From HB2-32-21 sp041603535 (lineage in GTDB: Bacteria > Pseudomonadota > Gammaproteobacteria > Pseudomonadales > Porticoccaceae): a DNA stretch of 43,869 nt. The stretch is taken from contig JBFIEE010000028.1 in the NCBI GenBank assembly GCA_041603535.1, forward strand, positions 1 through 43,869. Direction: 5' to 3'. Shown piece after piece: positions 8,065-16,616 of the stretch. The translations under genes were made by a program, and so were the position numbers. The notes below the pieces were generated by a model. That model saw only the letters and a list, made by a program, of their open reading frames with translations, was not told the DNA's origin and did not search any database. How positions within the stretch are numbered: position 1 is the first letter of the stretch; each line of letters starts with the position of its first letter.

Positions 8065-8829
8065 ATGGCGGGAGTGCAAGTACTGAAGCTGGCAATTGTG
8101 ACTCTGTTCCCGGAGATGTTCAGTGCCGTTACCGAATACGGTATTAGCGGCAGGGCGTTCGGCAATGGTCTGGTCGAGATCGGTTTATTCAATCCGCGTA
8201 GCTATACCAGCGACAAACACCATACCGTTGATGATCGACCTTATGGGGGTGGGCCGGGTATGGTAATGATGGTGGGGCCTTTACGCGAGGCGATTTCAGC
8301 AGCGCGCGAGTGGGCCGAGCCGGATGCCAAAGTGGTATATTTATCGCCTCAGGGCAGTATGCTGGACCAACAGCGAGTAAACAGTATCGCTGTTCAGGAA
8401 CAAAATTTGGTGTTGGTCGCCGGGCGCTATGAGGGCGTTGACGAGAGACTGCTGGTGCTTGAGGTCGATGAAGAGTGGTCGATCGGTGACTATGTGCTGA
8501 GCGGTGGTGAGCTGGCGGCTATGGTGCTGCTGGATGCCGTGGTACGCCAACTGCCCGGTGTGCTTGGACACGATGAATCGGCTGCACAGGACTCTTTTGC
8601 GCAAGGTTTACTGGACTGCCCTCATTACACCAGGCCAGAAGAAATTGCCGGGCAACGGGTGCCAGATGTTTTGTTATCTGGCAACCACGAAGAGATAAGA
8701 CGTTGGCGCCTCAGGCAATCGATAGCGCGGACGGCGAAGCGCAGGCCTGACTTGATGGCGCGCCTGTCTCTGAATGAAGAACAACGCATACTGCTAATGG
8801 AAGTATGCGGTGAAGAAAAACAGGGTTGA
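8065..8829 (+). CDS. trmD: tRNA (guanine-N1)-methyltransferase TrmD
   Basis: About 254 residues. SPOUT-family enzyme that makes m1G37 in tRNAs and prevents +1 frameshifts. Visible family blocks are LFPEMF near the start, RPYGGGPGMVMM, LVAGRYEGVDERL and IGDYVLSGGELAAM, the last contributing to the knotted SAM site, followed by a C-terminal RRPDLM segment. The ATG at 8065 adds a few residues before the usual start; a GTG at 8074 is an alternative, and the ribosome-binding site does not settle it. Third gene of the operon. Confidence 0.97.
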   Translation: MAGVQVLKLAIVTLFPEMFSAVTEYGISGRAFGNGLVEIGLFNPRSYTSDKHHTVDDRPYGGGPGMVMMVGPLREAISAAREWAEPDAKVVYLSPQGSMLDQQRVNSIAVQEQNLVLVAGRYEGVDERLLVLEVDEEWSIGDYVLSGGELAAMVLLDAVVRQLPGVLGHDESAAQDSFAQGLLDCPHYTRPEEIAGQRVPDVLLSGNHEEIRRWRLRQSIARTAKRRPDLMARLSLNEEQRILLMEVCGEEKQG

Positions 8830-8886
8830 ACTGAAATTTGGCAAGTCGGCGGTGAAGCCGCACATTAAATTTACCAGGAGCTGGTC

Positions 8887-9240
8887 ATGAGTAAGAACAA
8901 AATCGTCGCGGCGGTTGAAGCGGAACAAATGCACAAAGAAATTCCTGAGTTTGCGCCGGGCGATACGGTTGTGGTTCAGGTCAAAGTTAAGGAGGGCGAT
9001 CGTGAGCGCCTACAGGCATTTGAAGGCGTCGTGCTGGGTAAGCGCAACCGTGGGCTTAATTCGGCATTTACGGTGCGTAAAATATCCAACGGCGTCGGCG
9101 TTGAACGAACGTTTCAGACCTACAGCCCGCTGATTGAAAGTATTAGTGTTCGGCGTCGTGGTGACGTTCGCCAGGCCAAGTTGTACTACCTGCGTGATCT
9201 TTCCGGTCGTGCAGCGCGCATTAAGGAAAAGCTGGGCTGA
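8887..9240 (+). CDS. rplS: 50S ribosomal protein L19
   Basis: 117 residues (E. coli 115). The L19 signature is visible in FAPGDTVVVQVKVKEGDRERLQAFEGVV and in VERTFQTYSPLIESI, with a basic C-terminus. L19 sits at the 30S-50S interface. A CCAGGAG ribosome-binding site precedes the ATG. Last gene of the operon; a terminator starts 15 bases after the stop codon. Confidence 0.98.
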   Translation: MSKNKIVAAVEAEQMHKEIPEFAPGDTVVVQVKVKEGDRERLQAFEGVVLGKRNRGLNSAFTVRKISNGVGVERTFQTYSPLIESISVRRRGDVRQAKLYYLRDLSGRAARIKEKLG

Positions 9241-9255
9241 GCGATAAGCCATATA

Positions 9256-9280
9256 AAGAGCGGCTTCGGCCGCTTTTTTT
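9256..9280 (+). terminator. Intrinsic terminator of the rpsP-rplS operon
   Basis: AGCGGC, loop TTCG, GCCGCT (9259-9274), flanked by A and T runs that extend the stem, and followed by seven T residues. It lies directly after rplS. This is the clearest terminator in the window. The rest of the gap to xerD (9281-9534) shows nothing further. Confidence 0.92.
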
Positions 9281-9534
9281 ATGGCTGTAACCTTCTCGCT
9301 GCTATGACGGCGGTGGCGCACTTTTTTTTAGTGCGGTTAAATGGTTTGGTTAACTTTTGTGTTGGGATGATGCCCCGTCACTGCTAGCCACCTCCGCCTA
9401 AATGCTGAGTAAACTACACACGCCCCAAACCTCAGCTTTCATATAACATTGGGTTGGCAATAGAGGGGCCCGAGCGGATCAGATCAAACCGCAGTTAAGA
9501 TAGGCTTGTTTAACCGTGTGCGAGCAGGGCAATT

Positions 9535-10431
9535 ATGGCGCAAAACGATCTCCAGCTTATTAACACCTATCTAGATGCGTTATGGCTGGAGCGGGGGCTC
9601 AGTGCAAACACCCTGTCTTCCTATCGCCGGGATTTAACGGCTTTCAGTGGCTGGCTGGATGATCAGGGCCAACAGTTACTGGCTGTCGATGAGCCGACAT
9701 TACAGGCCTACCTTGCGTACCGTTTTGAAAAGATTGTCAGCCCGCGTTCTATCGCCCGAGCCCTGTCATGCCTACGCGGATTTTTTAGCTATTGTCTGCG
9801 TGAAAACCTGATCGAAACTAGTCCTACGGCGATGATTCAGAGTCCTAAACTGGGCCGACCCCTGCCGAAAAGCCTGACCGAGCGCGACGTTGAGCGCCTC
9901 CTGGCCGCTCCGGATATCGACAGTACACTTGGCTTGCGGGATAAAACCATGCTTGAACTTCTCTATGCCACCGGCCTACGGGTGTCGGAGCTGGTTGGAC
10001 TAACCCTGTCACAAGTGAATTTACGCCAGGGCGTGGTGCGGATAAGGGGTAAGGGTGACAAGGAAAGACTGGTGCCTATCGGTGAGGAGGCCCTCCATTG
10101 GATAGCGCAATATCTCGCGGCGGCACGCCCGGATATCATGGCAGGTAAACAGGGTGACGTTATGTTCCCCAGCGGTCGTGCCCAGCAAATGACCCGCCAA
10201 ACCTTCTGGCATCGGCTAAAATATTGGGCCGATGCGGCGGGTATCGATAAGCCCATATCTCCTCATGTCCTGCGCCACGCATTTGCCACGCATTTGCTTA
10301 ACCATGGCGCCGATCTGCGCGTTGTACAGCTGTTGTTGGGTCACAGCGATTTGTCGACGACGCAAATATACACGCATGTGGCACGTAGCAGGATGCAGGA
10401 GTTACACGCTCGACATCATCCTCGGGGTTAA
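9535..10431 (+). CDS. xerD: Site-specific tyrosine recombinase XerD
   Basis: 298 residues, exactly the E. coli XerD length. The N-terminal SAM-like DNA-binding domain covers about 1-95. The catalytic domain has the full tyrosine-recombinase set: Arg149 (TGLRVSEL), Lys173 (GKGDKERL), His244 and Arg247 (HVLRHAF), His270 (LLGHSDL) and the nucleophile Tyr279 (TQIYTHV). XerD with XerC resolves chromosome dimers at dif. XerD rather than XerC is inferred from length and the dsbC neighbour, an arrangement known in gammaproteobacteria. AGGG lies 6-7 bases before the ATG. Confidence 0.95.
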   Translation: MAQNDLQLINTYLDALWLERGLSANTLSSYRRDLTAFSGWLDDQGQQLLAVDEPTLQAYLAYRFEKIVSPRSIARALSCLRGFFSYCLRENLIETSPTAMIQSPKLGRPLPKSLTERDVERLLAAPDIDSTLGLRDKTMLELLYATGLRVSELVGLTLSQVNLRQGVVRIRGKGDKERLVPIGEEALHWIAQYLAAARPDIMAGKQGDVMFPSGRAQQMTRQTFWHRLKYWADAAGIDKPISPHVLRHAFATHLLNHGADLRVVQLLLGHSDLSTTQIYTHVARSRMQELHARHHPRG

Positions 10432-10518
10432 TTTTTTGTCTGGCTCCTGGTCGAATTGCAGCTAACCGAAAACAGCGTTGATCGTTTACACTTCACGCGG
10501 GGAATTGAGAGGTCGAAG

Positions 10519-11301
10519 ATGAAGATGCACAAAAAATTTGTCACGGTGCTGTTACTTTGTGCGGGCCTTGTTCCCGTCGTGTATGGGGAAGTCGATACGA
10601 ACGCAAAAATTGATGGAAGTGTGCGAGCGACAATCATCGGTAGATTAAAAACTGCACGCCCCGACCTTGAATATACCGATGTCTCTCACAGCCCTGTTGC
10701 TGGTATCTATCAGGTCCAGGTCGTTGGCGGACCGGTACTGTATGTGATCGGCGACGGTGAATACTTCTTTGATGGTGATCTCTATAAGGTCAAACCGGGT
10801 CGGTTCATTAATCTTCGCGAACAGGCAATGGTCGGAATGCGCAAAGAGTTGCTCGCCGGGGTTGATGAAAAAGACATGATTGTATTCGCATCGGTCGGAC
10901 CGGCTAAAAGTTTCATGTACGTGTTTACCGACGTGGATTGCGGCTATTGTCGAAAACTTCACAGAGAAGTACCTGAGCTTAACCGCCGGGGAATCGAAGT
11001 TCGCTATCTGGCATTTCCACGCGATGGGGTCGGGTCGCCGACCTATCGCAAGATGGTCGCTGCGTGGTGCGCTAGCAATCGTCGGGAGGCGCTTACTGAG
11101 CTTAAAAATGGCGGTACTGTTGCGGCGGTTGAATGTGCAAATCCGATAGCAGGGCAGTATCAGCTGGGACAGCGGGTGGGCGTAACGGGTACCCCTGCTA
11201 TCGTACTCGCCGATGGCTCCCTGTTACCTGGTTATCAGCCTGCCGCGGATTTGGCGCGTGTTCTGGGTGTCGATGGTAGCGCAGCACCCGCGCTGGATTA
11301 A
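10519..11301 (+). CDS. dsbC: Periplasmic thiol:disulfide interchange protein DsbC
   Basis: 260 residues. A signal peptide covers about residues 1-23 (MKMHKKF then a hydrophobic core, ending near VVYG). The N-terminal dimerisation domain is followed by a thioredoxin fold with the active site CGYC at 131-134. The cis-proline block is GVTGTPAIVLADG, and two further cysteines (in AAWCASN and VECANP) match the structural disulfide. It isomerises wrong disulfides in the periplasm. The frame is open back to 10456, but the ATG at 10519 follows GAGAGG and gives a proper signal peptide. It lies between xerD and hom. Confidence 0.95.
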   Translation: MKMHKKFVTVLLLCAGLVPVVYGEVDTNAKIDGSVRATIIGRLKTARPDLEYTDVSHSPVAGIYQVQVVGGPVLYVIGDGEYFFDGDLYKVKPGRFINLREQAMVGMRKELLAGVDEKDMIVFASVGPAKSFMYVFTDVDCGYCRKLHREVPELNRRGIEVRYLAFPRDGVGSPTYRKMVAAWCASNRREALTELKNGGTVAAVECANPIAGQYQLGQRVGVTGTPAIVLADGSLLPGYQPAADLARVLGVDGSAAPALD

Positions 11302-11310
11302 TATTATCCT

Positions 11311-11337
11311 CGGCCGCCGTTGCGGTGGTCGCTTTTT
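11311..11337 (+). terminator. Terminator-like hairpin between dsbC and hom
   Basis: CGGCCGCC (11311-11318), a 5-base loop, then GGTGGTCG (11324-11331), an 8-bp stem with two G-U pairs, followed by C and TTTTT. It starts 10 bases after the dsbC stop and ends 24 bases before the hom start. It could end dsbC transcripts or attenuate read-through into hom-thrC. Confidence 0.5.
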
Positions 11338-11361
11338 CATCTTGATCTTTGTGAGGGCCAT

Positions 11362-12666
11362 TTGAAGGCTGTAAAAGTGGGTATCTGCGGGCTCGGCACG
11401 GTCGGTGCGGGCACATTCAATTTACTGTCCAGAAATCGCGACACCATCAACGCTCATGCCAATCGGCAGGTTCAAGTGTCGTTAATAGGTGCGCGCAAGG
11501 ATAATTCCGGCTGTGATCTCACTGGCGTTCACGTTGTGCGGGATGTTTTCGCTGTTGCCGATAGTGATGTAGATATTGTTGTCGAACTTCTGGGTGGTAC
11601 CACCGTAGCGAAAGAGCTTATGTTGCGGGCCATTGCAAATGGCAAACACGTGGTGACCGCCAATAAGGCGCTGATAGCCGAACATGGCAATGAAATCTTT
11701 GTGGCTGCCAGGGAGAAAGGAGTGCAGGTGGCGTTTGAAGCGGCGGTTGCTGGCGGAATTCCGATGATCAAGACCTTGCGCGAAGGCCTTGCAGCCAATC
11801 AGATCGAATGGCTGGCGGGGATTATCAATGGCACCGGCAATTTCATTCTCACTGAAATGCGTGACAAAGGTAGAGCCTTTGCTGATGCGCTGGCCGAAGC
11901 TCAGGCCCTGGGGTATGCGGAGGCCGATCCCACGTTTGATGTTGAAGGCATCGACGCCGCTCATAAATTGGTGATACTGGCCGCCCTGGCTTTCGGTATG
12001 CCCTTGCGTTTTGACGCGGTATATACCGAGGGTATCGCAAGCATTCAGCCGATTGACGTGGCTTATGCAGAGGAGCTGGGTTACCGAATCAAGCACCTCG
12101 GCATCGCGCGACGTTGTCAGCGGGGTGTTGAATTGCGAGTTCACCCGACGTTAATTCCGGAAACGTTGCTGCTTGCCCAGGTTAATGGGGTGATGAATGC
12201 CGTTATGGTAAAAGGCGATGCGGTGGGCCCGACGCTATTTTATGGGGCTGGCGCTGGTGCTGGGCCAACGGCTTCGGCGGTGGTCGCCGATATCATCGAC
12301 GTAGCCAGGAATATGGATGCAGATGCAGGGCAATCGGTGCCCTACCTGGGGTTTGCGGACACGGCGGTCTGCGATGTTAATGTGGTGGATATTAACGAGG
12401 CTGAAACGGCCTGTTATTTGCGTATTTCAGTATTGGACAAGCCCGGTGTGCTGTCCGCAGTGGCACAAATTACCAGCAGCCACGGTATCAGCATTGAAGC
12501 AATCATCCAGAAGGAAGCCCATGCCGGGCAGGATCATGTGCAGCTGATTATGCTGACCAACAAGACCAGTGAACAGAATTTGCGAGGCGCGATTGCTGAA
12601 ATTGAGCAGCTTGATACGGTCGAAGGCGCTGTCGTTCACATTCGTGTGGAGACTCTCGATGATTAG
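11362..12666 (+). CDS. hom: Homoserine dehydrogenase, TTG start
   Basis: 434 residues from TTG at 11362. It reduces aspartate semialdehyde to homoserine in the threonine/methionine pathway. The Rossmann motif GLGTVGAG is near residue 10, the catalytic-domain block INGTGNFIL near residue 155, and a C-terminal ACT regulatory domain starts near residue 350 (LRISVLDKPGVLSAVAQI). The frame extends to 11320, but the TTG gives MKAVKVGICGLGTVG, matching the usual N-terminus, with GAGGG (11353-11357) just upstream. It is a monofunctional enzyme with no aspartokinase domain. thrC follows after 88 bases, as in Pseudomonas. Confidence 0.95.
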   Translation: MKAVKVGICGLGTVGAGTFNLLSRNRDTINAHANRQVQVSLIGARKDNSGCDLTGVHVVRDVFAVADSDVDIVVELLGGTTVAKELMLRAIANGKHVVTANKALIAEHGNEIFVAAREKGVQVAFEAAVAGGIPMIKTLREGLAANQIEWLAGIINGTGNFILTEMRDKGRAFADALAEAQALGYAEADPTFDVEGIDAAHKLVILAALAFGMPLRFDAVYTEGIASIQPIDVAYAEELGYRIKHLGIARRCQRGVELRVHPTLIPETLLLAQVNGVMNAVMVKGDAVGPTLFYGAGAGAGPTASAVVADIIDVARNMDADAGQSVPYLGFADTAVCDVNVVDINEAETACYLRISVLDKPGVLSAVAQITSSHGISIEAIIQKEAHAGQDHVQLIMLTNKTSEQNLRGAIAEIEQLDTVEGAVVHIRVETLDD

Positions 12667-12754
12667 ACGCTATTGAGGCCACCTAAAGCGGCTGATTACA
12701 GCGCCTTCAAAGAAACAAACAACATGAATAGAGCCGGAGCATTAGTAAACAGTC

Positions 12755-14155
12755 GTGAAATACATCAGTACTAGAGGGGGTTGTCCCCCGCAATCATTTA
12801 CCGACGTTGTCCTTACCGGGCTGGCGCCGGATGGCGGGCTTTTTGTGCCTGAGCATATACCCAGTTTTAGCGCGACTGAAATTGCCTCCTGGCACGGCCT
12901 GTCGTATCAGGAGCTGGCCTTCAAGGTCATGTCGCCCTTTGTTGCGAAAGATATTCCCGAGCGGAAACTGCGGGAGCTGATCGAGGAATCCTATAGGGAT
13001 TTCCGTCACCGAGCCATCGCCCCACTGGTGCAGACTGGACATAACGAGTGGGTTCTCGAACTGTTTCATGGGCCGACGCTGGCATTCAAGGATTTTGCTT
13101 TGCAATTTCTTGGACATCTGCTTGATTATATTCTTGAACAGCGCCAGCAGAAGGTCGTCGTCATGGGCGCAACCTCCGGTGATACAGGGTCAGCCGCTAT
13201 AGAAGGATGTCGGCGTTGCAAGAATATTGATATTTTTATCCTCCACCCCCATCAGCGGGTTTCCGAGGTGCAGCGTCGGCAGATGACGACGGTGTCGGGC
13301 AACAATATTCATAATATTGCTGTCGAGGGAAATTTTGACGATTGTCAGAACATGGTAAAAGCCAGTTTTGGTGATCAGGCGTTTTTACCCGAAGGACGTC
13401 AGTTAGTCGCGGTTAATTCGATAAACTGGGCGCGAATCATGGCGCAGATCGTCTATTATTTCTGGGCAGCGCTGTCGGTCGGCGGACCTCACCGGCCAGT
13501 GTCTTTTGCCGTACCTACAGGTAATTTTGGCGATATCTTTGCGGGTTACCTGGCTCACAAAATGGGGTTGCCAATCAAGCAGTTGGTTATTGGCACCAAT
13601 GCCAACGACATATTGCATCGCTGTATTAGCGGTAACGACCACAGCAAACAGCCACTGGTTCATAGCTTGTCGCCGAGTATGGATATCATGGTGTCGAGCA
13701 ACTTTGAACGCCTGCTTTTTGATCTGTACAAACGGGATGCAAAGGCGATCCGCAAGTTGATGGAGACTTTTAACAACACGGGCAAGCTGAAACTTGATGA
13801 ATCGGCGCTGCAAAGCGTTCGCGCTTTGTTTTCCAGTCATCGTGTCGATGATGAGCAAACGGTGGCAACTATCAGAGAAGAATACTTAGTCAGCAATTAT
13901 TTGCTTGACCCCCATTCAGCTATTGGTCTGCGCGCCGGGCGGCAGTGCCGCAGCAGTACAGCGGTGCCGATGATCACCCTTGCCACGGCCCATCCGGCAA
14001 AATTTCCGGAAGCCGTTGCCAGGGCCGGGTACCCTCATAATCCGCCGTTGCCCCCCCATATGGCTGACCTGTTTGAGCGGCCCGAATGCTATGACGTGCA
14101 GCCCAACGATCTCGCGGTGGTGCAAACCTTTATTGCGGCTAACCTCGCTGTGTAG
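12755..14155 (+). CDS. thrC: Threonine synthase, GTG start
   Basis: 466 residues. PLP enzyme that converts O-phosphohomoserine to threonine. It opens MKYISTRGGCPPQSFTDVVLTGLAPDGGLFVPE, the classic threonine synthase N-terminus. The PLP lysine is in HGPTLAFKDFALQ (about residue 112), the phosphate loop in GATSGDTGSAA, and PTGNFGDIFAGY lies around 250. The GTG start gives the conserved N-terminus; the ribosome-binding site is weak. It lies downstream of hom and only six bases before recJ, so hom-thrC-recJ may be one transcript. Confidence 0.96.
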   Translation: MKYISTRGGCPPQSFTDVVLTGLAPDGGLFVPEHIPSFSATEIASWHGLSYQELAFKVMSPFVAKDIPERKLRELIEESYRDFRHRAIAPLVQTGHNEWVLELFHGPTLAFKDFALQFLGHLLDYILEQRQQKVVVMGATSGDTGSAAIEGCRRCKNIDIFILHPHQRVSEVQRRQMTTVSGNNIHNIAVEGNFDDCQNMVKASFGDQAFLPEGRQLVAVNSINWARIMAQIVYYFWAALSVGGPHRPVSFAVPTGNFGDIFAGYLAHKMGLPIKQLVIGTNANDILHRCISGNDHSKQPLVHSLSPSMDIMVSSNFERLLFDLYKRDAKAIRKLMETFNNTGKLKLDESALQSVRALFSSHRVDDEQTVATIREEYLVSNYLLDPHSAIGLRAGRQCRSSTAVPMITLATAHPAKFPEAVARAGYPHNPPLPPHMADLFERPECYDVQPNDLAVVQTFIAANLAV

Positions 14156-14161
14156 GACATA

Positions 14162-15931
14162 GTGGATCAGGGCGGTTTGATCGACAAACGGATTCGTTAT
14201 CGCACAGCTGATCTGAACTGCTGCCATTTCGACGAAGACGTCCCAGCGCTCTTGCAACGGATTTATGCCGGGCGGGGTGTCGTTGATCAGCAGGAGCTGA
14301 GCCTCGGACTTGCCGAGTTGCCGCCGCCTGACCAACTGCACGGTCTGGGGGAGGCAGTCAGGCTGCTTACAGAAGCACTGCGGGGAGAGCAATCCATACT
14401 CGTCGTCGGCGATTTCGATGCCGATGGTGCCACCAGTACCGTGGTGGCGGTGCTGGCGCTGCGCTCTATGGGGTGTCGGCGGGTCGATTTCCTGGTGCCC
14501 AACCGATTCCAGTATGGGTACGGGCTAACACCAGAAATCGCCGCGTTGGCCGGGCAGCGACAGCCCGATCTAATCATCACCGTCGACAACGGTATCTCCA
14601 GTCACGCCGGTGTTAGCAGGGCAAAGGCACTGGGTATGAAAGTGCTGATTACCGATCATCATTTGCCTGGCGCCGACCTGCCGAAGGCAGATGCCATCGT
14701 TAACCCGCATCAGCGCGATTGTCTATTCCCTGGCAAAAACCTCGCCGGCGTCGGTGTTATCTTTTATCTGATGAGTGCCCTGCGTAGTCACCTGCGGGAT
14801 GTCGGCTGGTTTACAGACCAGCACCGGGCTGAACCCAATCTGGCGCGCTGGCTGGATCTGGTTGCCCTGGGCACCGTCGCCGATGTCGTCACCCTCGACA
14901 AAATCAATCGGGTGTTGGTTGCTCAAGGTGTGCGGCGGATTCAGGCGGGCCAGGCCCGACCGGGGATTTTGGCTTTGCTGGAACTGGCTAACCGCGACCA
15001 TCGGCATCTGGTTGCCGCCGATCTCGGATTTGCCGTAGGTCCGCGACTCAATGCGGCCGGTAGATTAGAAGATATGAGCATCGGCATTAATTGCCTGCTC
15101 ACTGATGATGTGGGTGAAGCCCGGCGGTTAGCTTTACAACTGGATGAGCTGAATCGCGACCGCCGCACCATTGAAGTCGATATGGAGCGCGAAGCCCTTA
15201 GCATCGTCAGCGCTTTGCGTTTTGACGAAGATACGATGCCCTGGGGCTTGTGTTTAATGGATGCGCAATGGCATCAGGGCGTGGTTGGTTTATTGGCGTC
15301 GCGTATTAAAGATCGTTTTCACCGTCCAGTGATCGCCTTTGCGAAGGGCAATGACAGCGACCTGAAAGGCTCAGCGAGGTCCATCCCCGGTCTGCATATT
15401 CGTGATGTCCTCGATACTGTCGCAGCGGAGAATCCTGGTTTGGTCGACAAATTTGGCGGCCATGCCATGGCCGCTGGGTTGTCGCTGCCCGCAAATAATT
15501 TCGACAGGTTTGCAATGGCTTTTGACACGGAGGTACGTCGCTTGCTGACGGCGGCTGACCTGGAGGCAGAAATAATCACTGACGGTGAGCTTGAGGTTGA
15601 GCAGTTGAATCTGGCGGTGGCGCAACAGTTGCGGGCCGGCGGCCCCTGGGGGCAACAGTTTCCGGAACCCAGTTTTTATGGCAAATTTAATGTGATTGAG
15701 CATCGAATCGTTAGTGAGAGACACCTGAAGCTGACGCTGGGTTGCCCGACCCAGGCGGGGCAGTTAATCGATGCCATTGCATTTGGCGCGGTCGACAAAC
15801 ATGAGCTCGCCGATTTGCCGGCGCAACTGGCCATGGTGTACCGTCTCGATGTCAATGAATACCGCGGTCGACAGTCGGTGCAACTGTTGGTCGAAAAACT
15901 ACTGATACCAGCTAAAGCAGCTGGGGGTTGA
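14162..15931 (+). CDS. recJ: Single-stranded-DNA-specific exonuclease RecJ
   Basis: 589 residues (E. coli 577). 5'-3' exonuclease of the DHH family, acting in recombination and mismatch repair. Metal-binding motifs are GDFDADGATS (Asp84, 86 and 88), TVDNGISS, TDHHLPG, and the DHHA1-domain block FGGHAMAAGL near residue 435. GVGVIFYL and NAAGRLEDM are further RecJ family blocks. The start is GTG at 14162; an in-frame TTG five codons later is an alternative. The gene begins 6 bases after the thrC stop, suggesting coupling. Confidence 0.96.
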   Translation: MDQGGLIDKRIRYRTADLNCCHFDEDVPALLQRIYAGRGVVDQQELSLGLAELPPPDQLHGLGEAVRLLTEALRGEQSILVVGDFDADGATSTVVAVLALRSMGCRRVDFLVPNRFQYGYGLTPEIAALAGQRQPDLIITVDNGISSHAGVSRAKALGMKVLITDHHLPGADLPKADAIVNPHQRDCLFPGKNLAGVGVIFYLMSALRSHLRDVGWFTDQHRAEPNLARWLDLVALGTVADVVTLDKINRVLVAQGVRRIQAGQARPGILALLELANRDHRHLVAADLGFAVGPRLNAAGRLEDMSIGINCLLTDDVGEARRLALQLDELNRDRRTIEVDMEREALSIVSALRFDEDTMPWGLCLMDAQWHQGVVGLLASRIKDRFHRPVIAFAKGNDSDLKGSARSIPGLHIRDVLDTVAAENPGLVDKFGGHAMAAGLSLPANNFDRFAMAFDTEVRRLLTAADLEAEIITDGELEVEQLNLAVAQQLRAGGPWGQQFPEPSFYGKFNVIEHRIVSERHLKLTLGCPTQAGQLIDAIAFGAVDKHELADLPAQLAMVYRLDVNEYRGRQSVQLLVEKLLIPAKAAGG

Positions 15932-15960
15932 TCCGTAAGCGATTGGGCAATTCGGCAACC

Positions 15961-16005
15961 TGGCAGCTTTTTCAGCGTAAACTTGGCAGCTTGTTCAGAG
16001 TAAAA
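15961..16005 (+). repeat. Imperfect 23-base direct repeat, two copies
   Basis: Unit TGGCAGCTTTTTCAGCGTAA at 15961 recurs as TGGCAGCTTGTTCAGAGTAA at 15984, a period of 23 bases with two differences over that core. It lies between recJ and the NUDIX gene and ends six bases before the NUDIX ATG. Confidence 0.7.
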
Positions 16006-16010
16006 GATTA

Positions 16011-16469
16011 ATGAAACTCACAAAATACCATACCTCCCGGTGCATTCTTAAAGCCGATAATACATTTCTGCTGGTTGTCCACAATAACTTCCGAGGTGTT
16101 AATAACGGCATCTGGGGACTTCCTGGTGGCAGGATAGACCCGGGAGAAAACCCTCTGCAAACGGTGCGCAGAGAGATTTACGAAGAACTGGATACGGGGC
16201 TTGATGAGTTACATGAGGTGGGCGACTGGTCCTACAAGGGATCCCTTCACAAAATATTTGGCACCGTGTTCAAGGGTGAGATAGGCCGCGTCGATCATAG
16301 TGAAATTCTAGCGACTGACTGGTTTACCCTGGATGACATCAGAGGTCTGGCTGAGGAGGACAGATTACACGCTGGCTTTGAGCTGAAATCCATAGAACGG
16401 TTTACAGGTCTGCTTGATGAGCTGGGGCCATATCGTCGGCGGTTGTCGGGGAGTAAAAGGTTTAGTTAA
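16011..16469 (+). CDS. NUDIX hydrolase
   Basis: 152 residues forming a single NUDIX domain. The NUDIX box runs GGRIDPGE-NPLQTVR-REIYEEL; the Gly expected after EE plus one residue is Asp. The block IWGLPGG before it and TDWFTLDDI after it are typical. The substrate cannot be told from sequence. No strong ribosome-binding site is seen; a tandem 23-base repeat ends just before the ATG. It stands alone between recJ and a glutamate-type dehydrogenase. Confidence 0.82.
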   Translation: MKLTKYHTSRCILKADNTFLLVVHNNFRGVNNGIWGLPGGRIDPGENPLQTVRREIYEELDTGLDELHEVGDWSYKGSLHKIFGTVFKGEIGRVDHSEILATDWFTLDDIRGLAEEDRLHAGFELKSIERFTGLLDELGPYRRRLSGSKRFS

Positions 16470-16616
16470 ACGAATCCGGGGAATTCGCAATGCGATCAAC
16501 TCGCTTAGCGATTGAGCACACAGTTAGATGGCAAGAGATATAAAGTTTCACTGGTTTTGGTGGCCAACTAAGCATAGTGTTAGCGACTACATAATTAATA
16601 ATAACGAGGGTGGGCC

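Noticed and set aside
11482..12144. 220-codon minus-strand frame inside hom
   Set aside because: It lies wholly within a well-supported gene on the other strand and shows no family motif.
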